Below are positions 18,298-27,108 of a stretch of 64,000 nt of DNA, one piece after another; position 1 is the first letter of the stretch, and the number at the start of each line of letters is the position of its first letter. The notes below the pieces were generated by a model. That model was given only the letters and a program-made list of their open reading frames with translations. It was not told where the DNA came from and searched no databases. The stretch is from NCBI GenBank assembly GCA_964059975.1, contig CAXKXX010000002.1, positions 1-64,000 on the forward strand, written 5' to 3'. Origin of the DNA: CAXKXX01 sp964059975 (GTDB taxonomy: Bacteria; Pseudomonadota; Gammaproteobacteria; Enterobacterales; Enterobacteriaceae). Both the position numbers and the translations under genes were made by a program.

Positions 18298-20292
18298 ATG
18301 TTAGGAAAATTAACGCTTGATGCGATTCCGTACGGCGAACCGATCATAATGATCACCGTTTCTGCTATTGCTACTGTGTCATTAGCTCTTCTAGTACTGA
18401 TAACGTACCTAGGTAAGTGGCAGTGGTTGTGGAAAAATTGGATGACTTCGGTTGATCACAAGAAAATTGGAATAATGTATATTATTATAGCCATGATTAT
18501 GTTGCTCCGTGGTTTTGCTGATGCCGTATTGATGCGAAGTCAGCAGGCGGCTGCATCAGCACCCGGTCAAATGGGATTCCTGCCCCCTCATCATTATGAT
18601 CAAATTTTCACAGCTCATGGCGTGATCATGATCTTCTTCATGGCGATGCCTTTAGTAATCGGTCTGATTAACATCGTAGTACCGTTACAAATTGGAGCGC
18701 GCGACGTAGCCTTCCCATTTCTAAATTCTCTGAGTTTTTGGCTCTTTGTAGTAGGCGTAATGCTCATCAATCTTTCATTAGGTATTGGTGAGTTCGCACA
18801 AACTGGATGGCTAGCATATCCGCCGTTATCAGGTAAAGAATACAGCCCCGGAGTCGGTGTTGACTACTGGATTTGGAGCTTACAAATTTCTGGACTCGGA
18901 ACCCTTCTGACCGGTATAAACTTTTTTGTTACTATCATAAAGATGCGAGCTCCCGGGATGCCACTCATGAAAATGCCGGTATTTACCTGGACAGCTCTGT
19001 GTACTAACGTATTAATTATCAGTGCTTTTCCTATTCTTACCGCAACTATAGCACTTCTGACATTAGATCGCTATATCGGCACCCATTTCTTCACTAATGA
19101 CATGGGCGGCAATATGATGATGTATATCAATTTAATCTGGGCTTGGGGTCATCCAGAAGTATACATTTTGGCTCTTCCAGTGTTTGGGATTTTCTCAGAA
19201 GTTACCGCAACCTTTTCCAGAAAGCGCCTGTTCGGTTACACCTCTCTGGTATGGGCAACTATTGCAATTACAGTGCTGTCATTCATCGTATGGCTGCATC
19301 ACTTTTTCACTATGGGGTCCGGCGCTAACGTTAATGCTGCCTTCGGTATCGCCACCATGATCATTTCTATTCCAACCGGTGTAAAAATCTTTAACTGGCT
19401 ATTTACAATGTACCAAGGCCGTATAGAATTTAATTCTATCATGCTATGGACTATTGGGTTTATCATTACCTTCTCCATAGGAGGCATGACCGGCGTTTTA
19501 CTAGCGGTGCCTGGAGCTAATTTTGTGCTGCACAATAGCTTATTCCTAATTGCTCACTTTCATAATGTTATCATCGGTGGCGTAGTCTTTGGTTGCTTTG
19601 CCGGTCTGACTTATTGGTTTCCCAAATCTTTCGGATTTGTGCTTGATGAAAAATGGGGCATCCGCGCATTTTGGTGTTGGATAAGCGGCTTCCTGCTCGC
19701 TTTTATGCCTTTGTACGCTCTAGGGCTTATGGGTATGACTCGTCGTATTAGCCAGAACATCAATCCTGAATTTCATGCTCTATTATTAATAGCAGCTTGC
19801 GGTGCAGGACTGATTGGCTGCGGCATCCTGTGCCAGATTATTCAGATTTTTGTTAGTATACGCGACCGCGATCAAAACCGTGATCTAACCGGTGACCCAT
19901 GGAATGCTCGTACACTAGAGTGGTCAACTTCATCCCCCCCGCCCTCTTATAACTTTGCGGTAGTACCAAAAATTCATGATCGCGATGAATTTTGGAATAT
20001 GAAAGAAAAAGATGTAGCCTATAAGAAGCTAGAGAAATACGAACCGATTCATATGCCGAATAATACTAGCGTTGCTGTGTTTATTGCCACCTTTAGTCTA
20101 GTATTCAGTTTCGCAATGGTCTGGCATATCTGGTGGATGGCAGTCTTCGGCCTATTAGGAATTATTGTGACTTGGATAGCTAAAAGCTTTGATGAAGACA
20201 CTGGTTACTATGTCAAATCTGATGACATTAAGCGAATCGAAAGCCAATACCACGAACAAATGAAGAAAGCAGGCTTAAAGTATGTCAATTAA
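18298..20292 (+). CDS. cyoB: Cytochrome bo3 ubiquinol oxidase subunit I
   Basis: CyoB holds heme b, heme o3 and CuB and performs oxygen reduction and proton pumping. The frame is open from a TTG at 18283, but the ATG at 18298 is preceded by GAGGA at the right distance and yields MLGKLTLDAIPYGEP, which matches the E. coli N-terminus; the product then has 664 residues (663 in E. coli). Key ligands are visible: the heme b histidine in FTAHGVIM, the CuB histidine with its cross-linked tyrosine in WGHPEVY, the pair in WLHHFFTMG, and HFHNVIIGG for both hemes. About 15 membrane segments are apparent. Its stop overlaps the cyoC start. Confidence 0.98.
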   Translation: MLGKLTLDAIPYGEPIIMITVSAIATVSLALLVLITYLGKWQWLWKNWMTSVDHKKIGIMYIIIAMIMLLRGFADAVLMRSQQAAASAPGQMGFLPPHHYDQIFTAHGVIMIFFMAMPLVIGLINIVVPLQIGARDVAFPFLNSLSFWLFVVGVMLINLSLGIGEFAQTGWLAYPPLSGKEYSPGVGVDYWIWSLQISGLGTLLTGINFFVTIIKMRAPGMPLMKMPVFTWTALCTNVLIISAFPILTATIALLTLDRYIGTHFFTNDMGGNMMMYINLIWAWGHPEVYILALPVFGIFSEVTATFSRKRLFGYTSLVWATIAITVLSFIVWLHHFFTMGSGANVNAAFGIATMIISIPTGVKIFNWLFTMYQGRIEFNSIMLWTIGFIITFSIGGMTGVLLAVPGANFVLHNSLFLIAHFHNVIIGGVVFGCFAGLTYWFPKSFGFVLDEKWGIRAFWCWISGFLLAFMPLYALGLMGMTRRISQNINPEFHALLLIAACGAGLIGCGILCQIIQIFVSIRDRDQNRDLTGDPWNARTLEWSTSSPPPSYNFAVVPKIHDRDEFWNMKEKDVAYKKLEKYEPIHMPNNTSVAVFIATFSLVFSFAMVWHIWWMAVFGLLGIIVTWIAKSFDEDTGYYVKSDDIKRIESQYHEQMKKAGLKYVN

Positions 20293-20896
20293 TAATCTGA
20301 CTACGCCTAATACATCTCGTGATCAACATGAGCGCCATGACTCAGGAGAGACCAAAATCTTTGGACTGTGGATCTATCTAATGAGTGATTGCATTTTATT
20401 TGGATGTCTCTTTGCAACTTATGCTGTACTCAAGAGTGGAACAGCCGGAGGTCCTTCCGGAAAGGAGATCTTTGATCTAAGAACGGTTTTACTTGAAACT
20501 TTTCTGTTGTTATGTAGCTCTATGCTTTATAGTATGGCATTCATAGCAACGAAGACAGGCAGAGCGAGTAAAGTTAATGGACTTCTACTCCCAACCTTCG
20601 TATTTGGATTAGGATTCCTTGCAATAGAAATTCATGAGTTTTACAATTTAATTTCAGAAGGATTTGGTCCAGATCGCAGCGCATTCTTATCCAGCTTCTT
20701 CGCGCTAACTGCAACTCACGGTCTTCACGTCCTTTTCGGATTAGCCTGGATCATTATCGTGATGATTCGCCTCGTTCAACGTGGTTTAACCGAAGCGAAT
20801 CAAACCGACTTAATATGCTTAGGCCTATTCTGGCACTTCTTAGATTTAATTTGGATTTTTCTATTCACCCTAGTTTACCTTATGGGAGCGTCTTGA
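20282..20896 (+). CDS. cyoC: Cytochrome bo3 ubiquinol oxidase subunit III
   Basis: CyoC is the third membrane subunit of the oxidase, with no cofactors. The 204-residue product has the same length as in E. coli and five membrane segments; KIFGLWIYLMSDCILF, ATHGLHVLFG and FWHFLDLIWIFLFTLVYL are family hallmarks. Its ATG lies 11 bp inside the end of cyoB, and its stop TGA overlaps the cyoD start (TGATG), which indicates translational coupling along the operon. Confidence 0.97.
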   Translation: MSINNLTTPNTSRDQHERHDSGETKIFGLWIYLMSDCILFGCLFATYAVLKSGTAGGPSGKEIFDLRTVLLETFLLLCSSMLYSMAFIATKTGRASKVNGLLLPTFVFGLGFLAIEIHEFYNLISEGFGPDRSAFLSSFFALTATHGLHVLFGLAWIIIVMIRLVQRGLTEANQTDLICLGLFWHFLDLIWIFLFTLVYLMGAS

Positions 20897-21234
20897 TGAG
20901 CCGTTCATGCTGCGCAATTGCTCACGGTAGTGTGAAGCACGGAAGCGTTAAGACACATCTGCTCGGATTTATATTGTCGATAATCCTGACAATAATTTCA
21001 TTTGCTGCAGCAATGAGTAGTCCCACCTCACATGCTATCACACTAACAGTGATTATTAGTTCGGGATTGATTCAGGTTCTGGTACACATAATATGCTTCT
21101 TGCATATGAACATTTCATCAAAAGAGCATTGGAACCTAACAGCACTGCTATTCACCATTACAGTAATCTGTATTATTTTAATAGGATCACTCTGGATTAT
21201 GTATAACCTGAATAATAATATGATGATGAGTTAA
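20896..21234 (+). CDS. cyoD: Cytochrome bo3 ubiquinol oxidase subunit IV
   Basis: CyoD is a small subunit that assists assembly of subunit I. Although the frame is open from 20815, I place the start at the ATG overlapping the cyoC stop, because MSRSCCAIAHGSVKHGSVKT then matches the E. coli N-terminus and the 112-residue product matches the usual 109. Three membrane segments, VLVHIICFLHMN and the C-terminal NLNNNMMMS are characteristic. The HGSVK motif occurs twice (residues 10-14 and 15-19) where E. coli has it once, which looks like a small internal duplication. Confidence 0.95.
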   Translation: MSRSCCAIAHGSVKHGSVKTHLLGFILSIILTIISFAAAMSSPTSHAITLTVIISSGLIQVLVHIICFLHMNISSKEHWNLTALLFTITVICIILIGSLWIMYNLNNNMMMS

Positions 21235-21248
21235 CAGTTGAGTTATAC

Positions 21249-22121
21249 GTGATACTTAAAGAATACTTCCAACTTATTAAGCCAGGAATTATTTGCGGAA
21301 ATTTAATTTCTGTTACTGGAGGATTTCTTCTTGCTTCTAAAGGAAAAGTCGACGCTCTCTTGCTCTTCTCCACCCTACTCGGAGTTTCATTAGTAGTCGC
21401 TTCAGGTTGTGCTATTAACAATTATATTGATCGCGATATCGATGCAAAAATGGAGAGAACGAAAAATCGGGTACTGGTAAGATACTCAGATACACCGACT
21501 CCAGTCTTGTCTTATGCTACTATTCTGGGTGCCTCTGGTCTTATACTTTTGTATATAGGTACTAATTTGATAGCCACATGGCTAGCGGTAATGGGCCTCC
21601 TAGTTTATGCTGGTATTTATAGTCTTTATATGAAGCGCCATTCAGTATATGGAACATTAATAGGCAGCCTATCAGGAGCCACTCCCCCGGTTATCGGCTA
21701 CTCCGCGGTGACTAACAATCTTGACTCTGGAGCCTTAATTCTCCTAGCCATATTCAGTTTATGGCAGATGCCGCATTCCTATGCGATTGCCATTTTTCGC
21801 TTTAAAGATTACCAGATAGCTAAAATTCCAGTATTTCCTATTGAGAAGGGTATCCCCACAGCTAAGCATCACATCATTATTTATATTCTAGCTTTTATGA
21901 TAGCTGCGCTGATGTTGAATCTAAAAGACCACGCCGGATACAAGTATTTACTCGTATCCGGCGTGGTCAATCTTTTGTGGCTAGGAATGGCTCTTCGGGG
22001 CTATAAAATTAAAAATAATCGCATATGGGCACGTCAATTATTTATATTCTCCATCGTTGTTATAGTTACTATAAGTATAATGATGTCAGTAGACTTTACT
22101 AGTGCAACACTTTCAGTATGA
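21249..22121 (+). CDS. cyoE: Protoheme IX farnesyltransferase (heme O synthase)
   Basis: CyoE farnesylates heme B to heme O for the oxidase. The 290-residue product (296 in E. coli) starts at a GTG, giving MILKEYFQLIKPGIICGN, which lines up with the E. coli start; no strong ribosome binding site is visible, so translation may be coupled to cyoD, 14 bp upstream. The UbiA-type aspartate motif NNYIDRDIDAKMERTKNR is intact, as are YSLYMKRHSVYGT, LWQMPHSYAIAIFRFKDY and the other conserved loops. A perfect 15-bp inverted repeat lies inside the coding sequence (21927-21968) and changes residues in the seventh to eighth membrane region compared with E. coli. Confidence 0.96.
   Translation: MILKEYFQLIKPGIICGNLISVTGGFLLASKGKVDALLLFSTLLGVSLVVASGCAINNYIDRDIDAKMERTKNRVLVRYSDTPTPVLSYATILGASGLILLYIGTNLIATWLAVMGLLVYAGIYSLYMKRHSVYGTLIGSLSGATPPVIGYSAVTNNLDSGALILLAIFSLWQMPHSYAIAIFRFKDYQIAKIPVFPIEKGIPTAKHHIIIYILAFMIAALMLNLKDHAGYKYLLVSGVVNLLWLGMALRGYKIKNNRIWARQLFIFSIVVIVTISIMMSVDFTSATLSV
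21927..21968. repeat. Perfect 15-bp inverted repeat inside cyoE
   Basis: Arms 21927-21941 (GACCACGCCGGATAC) and 21954-21968 are exact reverse complements with a 12-nt loop. They encode the segment DHAGY and the segment VSGVV around KYLL; E. coli has different residues at the outer positions, so one arm appears to have been rewritten as the complement of the other. Confidence 0.95.
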
Positions 22122-22171
22122 AAAACTTATTTTTAGTAAGCTGCACCTAACCTGAAATAGAGCTATTTACG

Positions 22172-22220
22172 GGCCTATTGACTTTGCTCCTCTAGACGGG
22201 AAAGGGAAAATCAATAGGCC
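22172..22220. terminator. Inverted repeat between cyoE and yajR
   Basis: GGCCTATTGA (22172-22181) pairs perfectly with 22211-22220, and CTTT (22182-22185) with AAAG (22201-22204) can extend the stem, leaving a loop of about 15 nt. It lies 50 bp past the cyoE stop and lacks a T tract, so it may be a Rho-dependent or decayed terminator, or a 3' stabilising stem. Confidence 0.45.
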
Positions 22221-22266
22221 AAGCCACCCCCTGAGATCCTGAAAAAAGTCTCTATCGAGGTTTGAT

Positions 22267-23634
22267 TTGAATGATAATAGAATGACTCCGGTGGAGCTTC
22301 GCGCTATCTGGGGGTTGGGCGTAGTATTCTCGCTGCGGATGTTCGGCATGTTTATGGTTTTGCCTGTACTAACTACCTCTGGTATGGCGCTCAACGGTGC
22401 CAGCGCGTATCTAGTTGGAATTGCTATCGGCATCTACGGTTTAGCGCAAGCAATATTTCAAATCCCTCTTGGTCTGATTTCTGATCGTATTGGTCGCAAA
22501 CCTGTGATCACCTATGGGTTACTCATCTTTGTAATCGGAAGCTTAATCGCCGCGATAAGTGGCTCTATTTGGGGAGTAATTCTTGGCCGTGCACTACAGG
22601 GTTCCGGTGCCATTGCAGCAGCAGCAATGGCACTCTTATCGGATTTAACTCGAGAACAAAATCATACCAAAGCTATGGCATTTATTGGCGTAAGTTTTGG
22701 CATTACCTTTGCTATTGCGATGGTTCTCGGACCAGTTGTTAGCGATGCTTTTGGTCTGCATACGCTATTCTGGATGATCGCTATATTAGCATTTTTTGGT
22801 ATCGGAATAATACTATATATCGTACCTTCCACAGATAAATGTACGCTCAATCGCGAATCACGCATCCTCGGAGGTAGCCTTATTAAGGTGTTAGTTAACT
22901 CTCGGTTGCTGAAGCTGAATATTAGCATCATGTGTCTCCATATTCTGCTAATCTTAAGCTTTGTAGCGCTTCCTATGGAGATAAAAAAAGCTGGATTATC
23001 CACCAATGAACATTGGAAAATCTATTTAATCACTATTTTAATATCGTTCGCAACCGTGGCACCCCTTATTCTCTACGCGGAGAAGTATCGACGAATAAAG
23101 AAAATGCTTACTGGGTGTGTAGCTACGCTATTCTGTGCAGAAGTATTATTCTGGTATTCTATTGGAAACCTGCGGGTCACTATTGCTGGTATCCAGCTAT
23201 TTTTTATAGCATTTAACTTAATAGAGGCAATCTTACCTTCTCTGATCAGTAAGGAGGCTCCGGCCAGTTACAAGGGTACTGCAATGGGCGCTTACTCCAC
23301 TAGCCAATTTATTGGCGTGGCGATCGGAGGAGGCCTGGGAGGATGGCTATACGGACTAGGGGGATCAGAGTCCGTATTTATCGCCGGTATCGTGCTTGCA
23401 GCTCTATTTTTTTTAATTGGCAATACCATAAAGGAGCCGCCCTACATCAGTAGTCTACGTCTCGCGCTTTCGTCCATGGCAGCCAAAGATTTGTTTCTTG
23501 AGGGATTACTTAGAGCTCAGCCCGGGGTATCGGAGGTGGTGATAGTGCCCGAAGAGTATAGCGTCTATATAAAAGTGGACGTCAAGCAAACTAGTCAAAG
23601 CCAGCTTGAATCGCTATTAAACATATTAAAATAG
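22267..23634 (+). CDS. yajR: Major facilitator superfamily transporter YajR
   Basis: YajR is an inner-membrane MFS transporter of 12 membrane segments with an extra cytosolic C-terminal domain of ferredoxin-like fold; its substrate is not established. The 455-residue product (454 in E. coli) uses a TTG start at 22267 with GAGG six bases upstream, giving MNDNRMTPVELRAIWGLG against MNDYKMTPGERRATWGLG. MFS motif A appears as GLISDRIGRKP, and LLSDLTREQN and TREQNHTKAMAFIG are conserved. The C-terminal domain (about 385-455) is intact. A run of eight T lies in the coding sequence near 23405, a possible slippage site. Synteny with cyoE is as in E. coli. Confidence 0.95.
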   Translation: MNDNRMTPVELRAIWGLGVVFSLRMFGMFMVLPVLTTSGMALNGASAYLVGIAIGIYGLAQAIFQIPLGLISDRIGRKPVITYGLLIFVIGSLIAAISGSIWGVILGRALQGSGAIAAAAMALLSDLTREQNHTKAMAFIGVSFGITFAIAMVLGPVVSDAFGLHTLFWMIAILAFFGIGIILYIVPSTDKCTLNRESRILGGSLIKVLVNSRLLKLNISIMCLHILLILSFVALPMEIKKAGLSTNEHWKIYLITILISFATVAPLILYAEKYRRIKKMLTGCVATLFCAEVLFWYSIGNLRVTIAGIQLFFIAFNLIEAILPSLISKEAPASYKGTAMGAYSTSQFIGVAIGGGLGGWLYGLGGSESVFIAGIVLAALFFLIGNTIKEPPYISSLRLALSSMAAKDLFLEGLLRAQPGVSEVVIVPEEYSVYIKVDVKQTSQSQLESLLNILK

Positions 23635-24311
23635 AGCTTACGCTAATAATTATAGCCCGAGGAGTGTCGTCTAGACATCCCCTTTGGGATTAAGAGCGCT
23701 GGCTTTTCCGACGCAAAGCATTCAAGAGCTATTTTATCTGGAAAAGTGGGGGGGCTATTAGTAAAACTTATGAGCTCACCTTTACTTTTGTAAATAAAAA
23801 TAGCGTGACATTTTAGGCTGATCTTTCGGGCATCGAAGAATGGGGGTCACTTTTAAAATAAGTGGCACACTGTCTGCATGCTAGTTTTTAGAAAAACTCC
23901 AAAAATTTCGTTTAATTTTCTTAATAAATAAGCTCCGACACCAACTTGAGCATCTCAGGTTTTACCTGATTCTCCGATTAATAATGTACTTTATTAGTAT
24001 AAATGTCTAATTTTAACCTCGAATCATTAGTTGAAGGGCTTCATATCAAGATGCTCGTATGAGCAAAGTTATTCTTAGCTGCATAATGATAAGTGTGAAC
24101 TAGAAAGACGCAGGTTAATATCATGCTTCATCCATGCTTCACCCATAAACCGCATCGAAAGCTACTTACTTTATAATGAAAATAATCTACCGTCGATACA
24201 CGTTACGTGTATTACGATCAGTCAAATTCTATAATAAAGAGTGTGCGTTATACGCTCCGAATTAATTTTTCTTAAATCGGGGAAGATACAGATTAATAAT
24301 TCTACTACTAC
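23635..24311. other. Gene-free stretch between yajR and setA
   Basis: yajR and setA converge here. E. coli has yajQ facing yajR; I could not align it. Small stems are seen at 23883-23898 (AGTTTTT/AAAAACT) and a 17-bp odd palindrome at 24196-24212 (ATACACGT around a central T). An imperfect direct repeat CATGCTTCATC lies near 24122-24145. Since setA is not near yajR in E. coli, a rearrangement breakpoint lies in this stretch. Confidence 0.5.
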
Positions 24312-25532
24312 TTAGACGTCTGGAACTCGGGCGCTTATCCAGAATGCCATTACGGATAAAAATGCAGTCAACCAGTAAACTGCATAATGACCTAGATTTT
24401 CTGCTAGAATCCCCTGTAATACACCCGCCAAGATCACGCCGGTAGATATACTATTGGTGAATAAAGTCGTTGCGGCGCCTGGGCGCCCCGGCATTAAATC
24501 TTGAAAATAGAGCATACCAATACCTGCGGCGATGCCAATAAATATGGCATTAAGTAACTGTAACGCTATTAGTGCTGTACGACCATTAAAGAGGGTTAAT
24601 CCGAAATAAAATAGCACCCCAGAAAGCACTGCAAGCAGCATCATATTGCGCTTTCCAAAATGCCTAACATAGTAGCCTGCTATCAGCATCGCTGGAATCT
24701 CTAATCCCGCTGCTGTACCCATTAAAAGCCCTGCCATGTTCTCGGGAAATCCGAGATCTTTGGTGATATATAACGGCATGTCTATGATGTACATAGTATT
24801 ACAGGTCCACATTAACATTGAGGCGATAAAAAGCAAGCGTACATCGCGGTTTCCCCAACTTTTAGAGGAGACCATCAACATGGAGGCGTCGCCATGAATA
24901 GCCTTATCTGTAAGATTAATACGAGGTACCGAAGGTAAGATAAACCAGACCAGAAATGAACAAACGACGAAAGTGGAGGCCGCGATTAGAAACATCATAG
25001 TAAAACCGTAGTTGAGTGCTAGCGCAAATGAAAGCGGGGGTCCGATTACCCACGCCAACGATAGCTGAGCACGCATTACGGAACTAAACATCACTACTTC
25101 TTGGGATTTATTTTCGGCATACTCCCTGGCCAAAGCGAAAATTTGAGGCATCCCCGTGTTCGCGATTGCTGCCATCAATACGCCTAAGGTAATTAAAGTT
25201 AAATAGTCACGATTGAAAGCGAATAACAAACAGTTTCCAACTGCCATTAGGCAACATAGTAAAATTAACCTACGCCGATCACCACGAGTATCAGAATGAT
25301 CAGCTAGGAGTAAGCTTAAAAGAATTCCAGCAAGTGCATTAGCGGTATAGAAGAATCCAACCCATAGGGGGCGAACTTTGACTTCGGTGGTTAGAAATAA
25401 GCTCAGAGTCGGCGCCTGTAATGCACCTGCAATCCCAGAAAGAAAAGCAATTAGCAGAAAAGCAGCAAAAATGGGATTACAGCGCTGAGACAACCAGTGA
25501 GGAGGTTTCATATCTTCTTTTATTCGATCCAT
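24312..25532 (-). CDS. setA: Sugar efflux transporter SetA
   Basis: SetA is an MFS exporter of sugars and sugar analogues, part of the glucose-phosphate stress response in E. coli. The 406-residue product (392 in E. coli) has 12 membrane segments and long near-identical blocks such as GALQAPTLSLFL, NTGMPQIFALAREYAEN, EVVMFSSVMRAQLSLAWVIG, MWTCNTMYIIDMPLYI, GTAAGLEIPAM and GAATTLFTNSISTGVILAGV. The N-terminus is longer than in E. coli; the ATG eight codons in (MKPPHWLSQ) is an alternative start. Its E. coli partners sgrR (regulator) lies as a fossil upstream here and sgrS was not found, so expression of setA is probably no longer stress-controlled. Confidence 0.95.
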   Translation of the reverse strand: MDRIKEDMKPPHWLSQRCNPIFAAFLLIAFLSGIAGALQAPTLSLFLTTEVKVRPLWVGFFYTANALAGILLSLLLADHSDTRGDRRRLILLCCLMAVGNCLLFAFNRDYLTLITLGVLMAAIANTGMPQIFALAREYAENKSQEVVMFSSVMRAQLSLAWVIGPPLSFALALNYGFTMMFLIAASTFVVCSFLVWFILPSVPRINLTDKAIHGDASMLMVSSKSWGNRDVRLLFIASMLMWTCNTMYIIDMPLYITKDLGFPENMAGLLMGTAAGLEIPAMLIAGYYVRHFGKRNMMLLAVLSGVLFYFGLTLFNGRTALIALQLLNAIFIGIAAGIGMLYFQDLMPGRPGAATTLFTNSISTGVILAGVLQGILAENLGHYAVYWLTAFLSVMAFWISARVPDV

Positions 25533-26984
25533 TTAGAAATAGCGGCCTTTAGCTGGCTCAGCTAAATTGTAAGAAAGATGAGCGCTTAGCAGGCTAAGGT
25601 AGTAGGGTAAAGACTGGTGGGCTATTGCACTAGCTAATGAAATAGGAGCATAGTCTGCTTTATAAAATTTTTGATCTTGGCATTTTAAATTATAGCTTTG
25701 TTAGATTTTTCTGCATTTATTACATAGATAAATCGTAAGATCTATTGTGGCCTAATCTAGGATGTCAACTAAAAGTTAGAATGTTGCTTCGGATTAAAGT
25801 AGCTAATCGCTTATTCTTAAGTTCGTCATAATAGGCTTGAGACTTAGATGCAATATCTACTTGGGACCTAATGCGAGGGCGCGTGTTAGAGTGCGCATGT
25901 CATCTCTAGTGTAGCCCTTAATTAATCGACCTGATTTTAACGTATGGTAATGCTGAGCACCGATAACATCTTTTGAAGATTCCCCCCCCTTTTTTTTGCT
26001 TCTCTAGTGCCTCGAAAAATACTTTCAGTATGTGACACAAGAAAAGATGAGTTATAGAATTTTCAATCAGGGGAATTTAACTTATTTAGTTCTATATTCA
26101 TATTAAAAATCCGATCTGTCTCCTCTTTTTAAGAGGAGACCATAATGGCAAGACTACCGAGATCATATCACTGATTCCGTGGCAGGAATTCCTTACACTG
26201 AATTATATGAATACCCAGTGACCGACGTGTAAAATTGGGACCCGCCTAATTGTTAATCAGACTACGTAAAAAGGCATTTATTCCTTTATCCTATCAGACA
26301 GATCTGGTGTTGCAATAGTAGCGGATTAAAAAATTTTTTAGTCACAGATTCCGCTCGACATAATGCGAGGGTGTAAGCTATTTAAATAAAGTATTGTGAA
26401 TTTAGTAAGTAGTAGTGTGTCATTCTCTCTAGAGAATTGACGAATAATCTAAGGAATCTATAGATACTTCGATGAGTATCTTCATTACTTTGAATCTAAT
26501 CTATTTTATCTGGTAAGCGGCGTTCAGGATAGATATCCTTCATGAATATTCTGCGATCTATGAGATTTCTCCAGTTCACCGATCGACGCTGGCCGACGTA
26601 AAACACTTTGTAAAAATTATAGGAAAGTATGCATTTAAATCCTTAGACAACTCTTTTATCTGATAGGCGCTATAATTTAGGCAATAAGTATCTGGATCCC
26701 TTCTAGATTGACTTCTTAGAGAATCGAGGATTCTTCTGTGCGTGGCTATATTTTGATGCAGGATTAAAAATAAAATAACAAGCCGAGTGGATTAAGGATA
26801 TTATTTTTCTTTTGTATCAAAATTAATCGCCGAAATGCTAGTTCGGCGATAATGATACTGACTTCTATGATCGTAAATCTACTTAATTTTTACTTTTCTA
26901 TAGCATTAAACACGGTTCTTATAGCTTGTATCTGTTAGACTTTACGACAGTACTATCTGGTCAAGATGGAAAAGACATGTTTTT
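25533..26984. other. Eroded sgrR/sgrS region
   Basis: In E. coli sgrR fills the space between setA and thiB. Only its 3' end is recognisable (26985-27095); the rest of this 1.45-kb stretch is too changed for me to align. It contains a tract of about eight C followed by about eight T near 25982-25997, a 10-bp perfect hairpin at 26118-26140, and a 9-bp stem at 26826-26850 (ATCGCCGAA). I found no segment resembling the SgrS small RNA. Confidence 0.5.
26118..26140. repeat. Perfect 10-bp hairpin, TTT loop
   Basis: GTCTCCTCTT (26118-26127) pairs exactly with 26131-26140 across a TTT loop. It lies in gene-free DNA between setA and thiB. Confidence 0.85.
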
Positions 26985-27095
26985 ATGAGGAGAGCGTGCT
27001 CGCCGTATCTACTTCAATCAATGCTGAATGAACGGGGTGATCTTAGCGAGCACCCCGCGAAGCTCGCGTTCTTCAAAGGAACTCCGTTTTATTGT
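26985..27095 (+). pseudogene. sgrR: Fossil of the sgrR 3' end
   Basis: One open frame on the plus strand aligns with the last 35 residues of SgrR with the same spacing: LLQSMLNERGDL against GQRSMRGLRMNTL, then AKLAFFKGTP against FKSAWFAPP. The residues S-M, R, L, K, A, F and P coincide. The rest of the gene upstream is not recognisable. E. coli has sgrR just upstream of thiB on the same strand, as here. SgrR is the transcription activator of the SgrS small RNA. The fossil runs to within about 15 bp of the thiB start, leaving no room for the thiamine pyrophosphate riboswitch that precedes thiB in E. coli. Confidence 0.75.
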
Positions 27096-27108
27096 GTAGG
27101 AATTAAAG

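Noticed and set aside
26890..27108. TPP riboswitch (THI element) upstream of thiB
   Set aside because: A CTGG segment and alternative pairings (GTGCTCGC/GCGAGCAC, GGGGTG/CACCCC, GCGAGC/GCTCGC) looked suggestive, but the conserved CTGAGA and the ACCTGATCTGG core are absent, and the paired segments fall in DNA that aligns with the end of sgrR.
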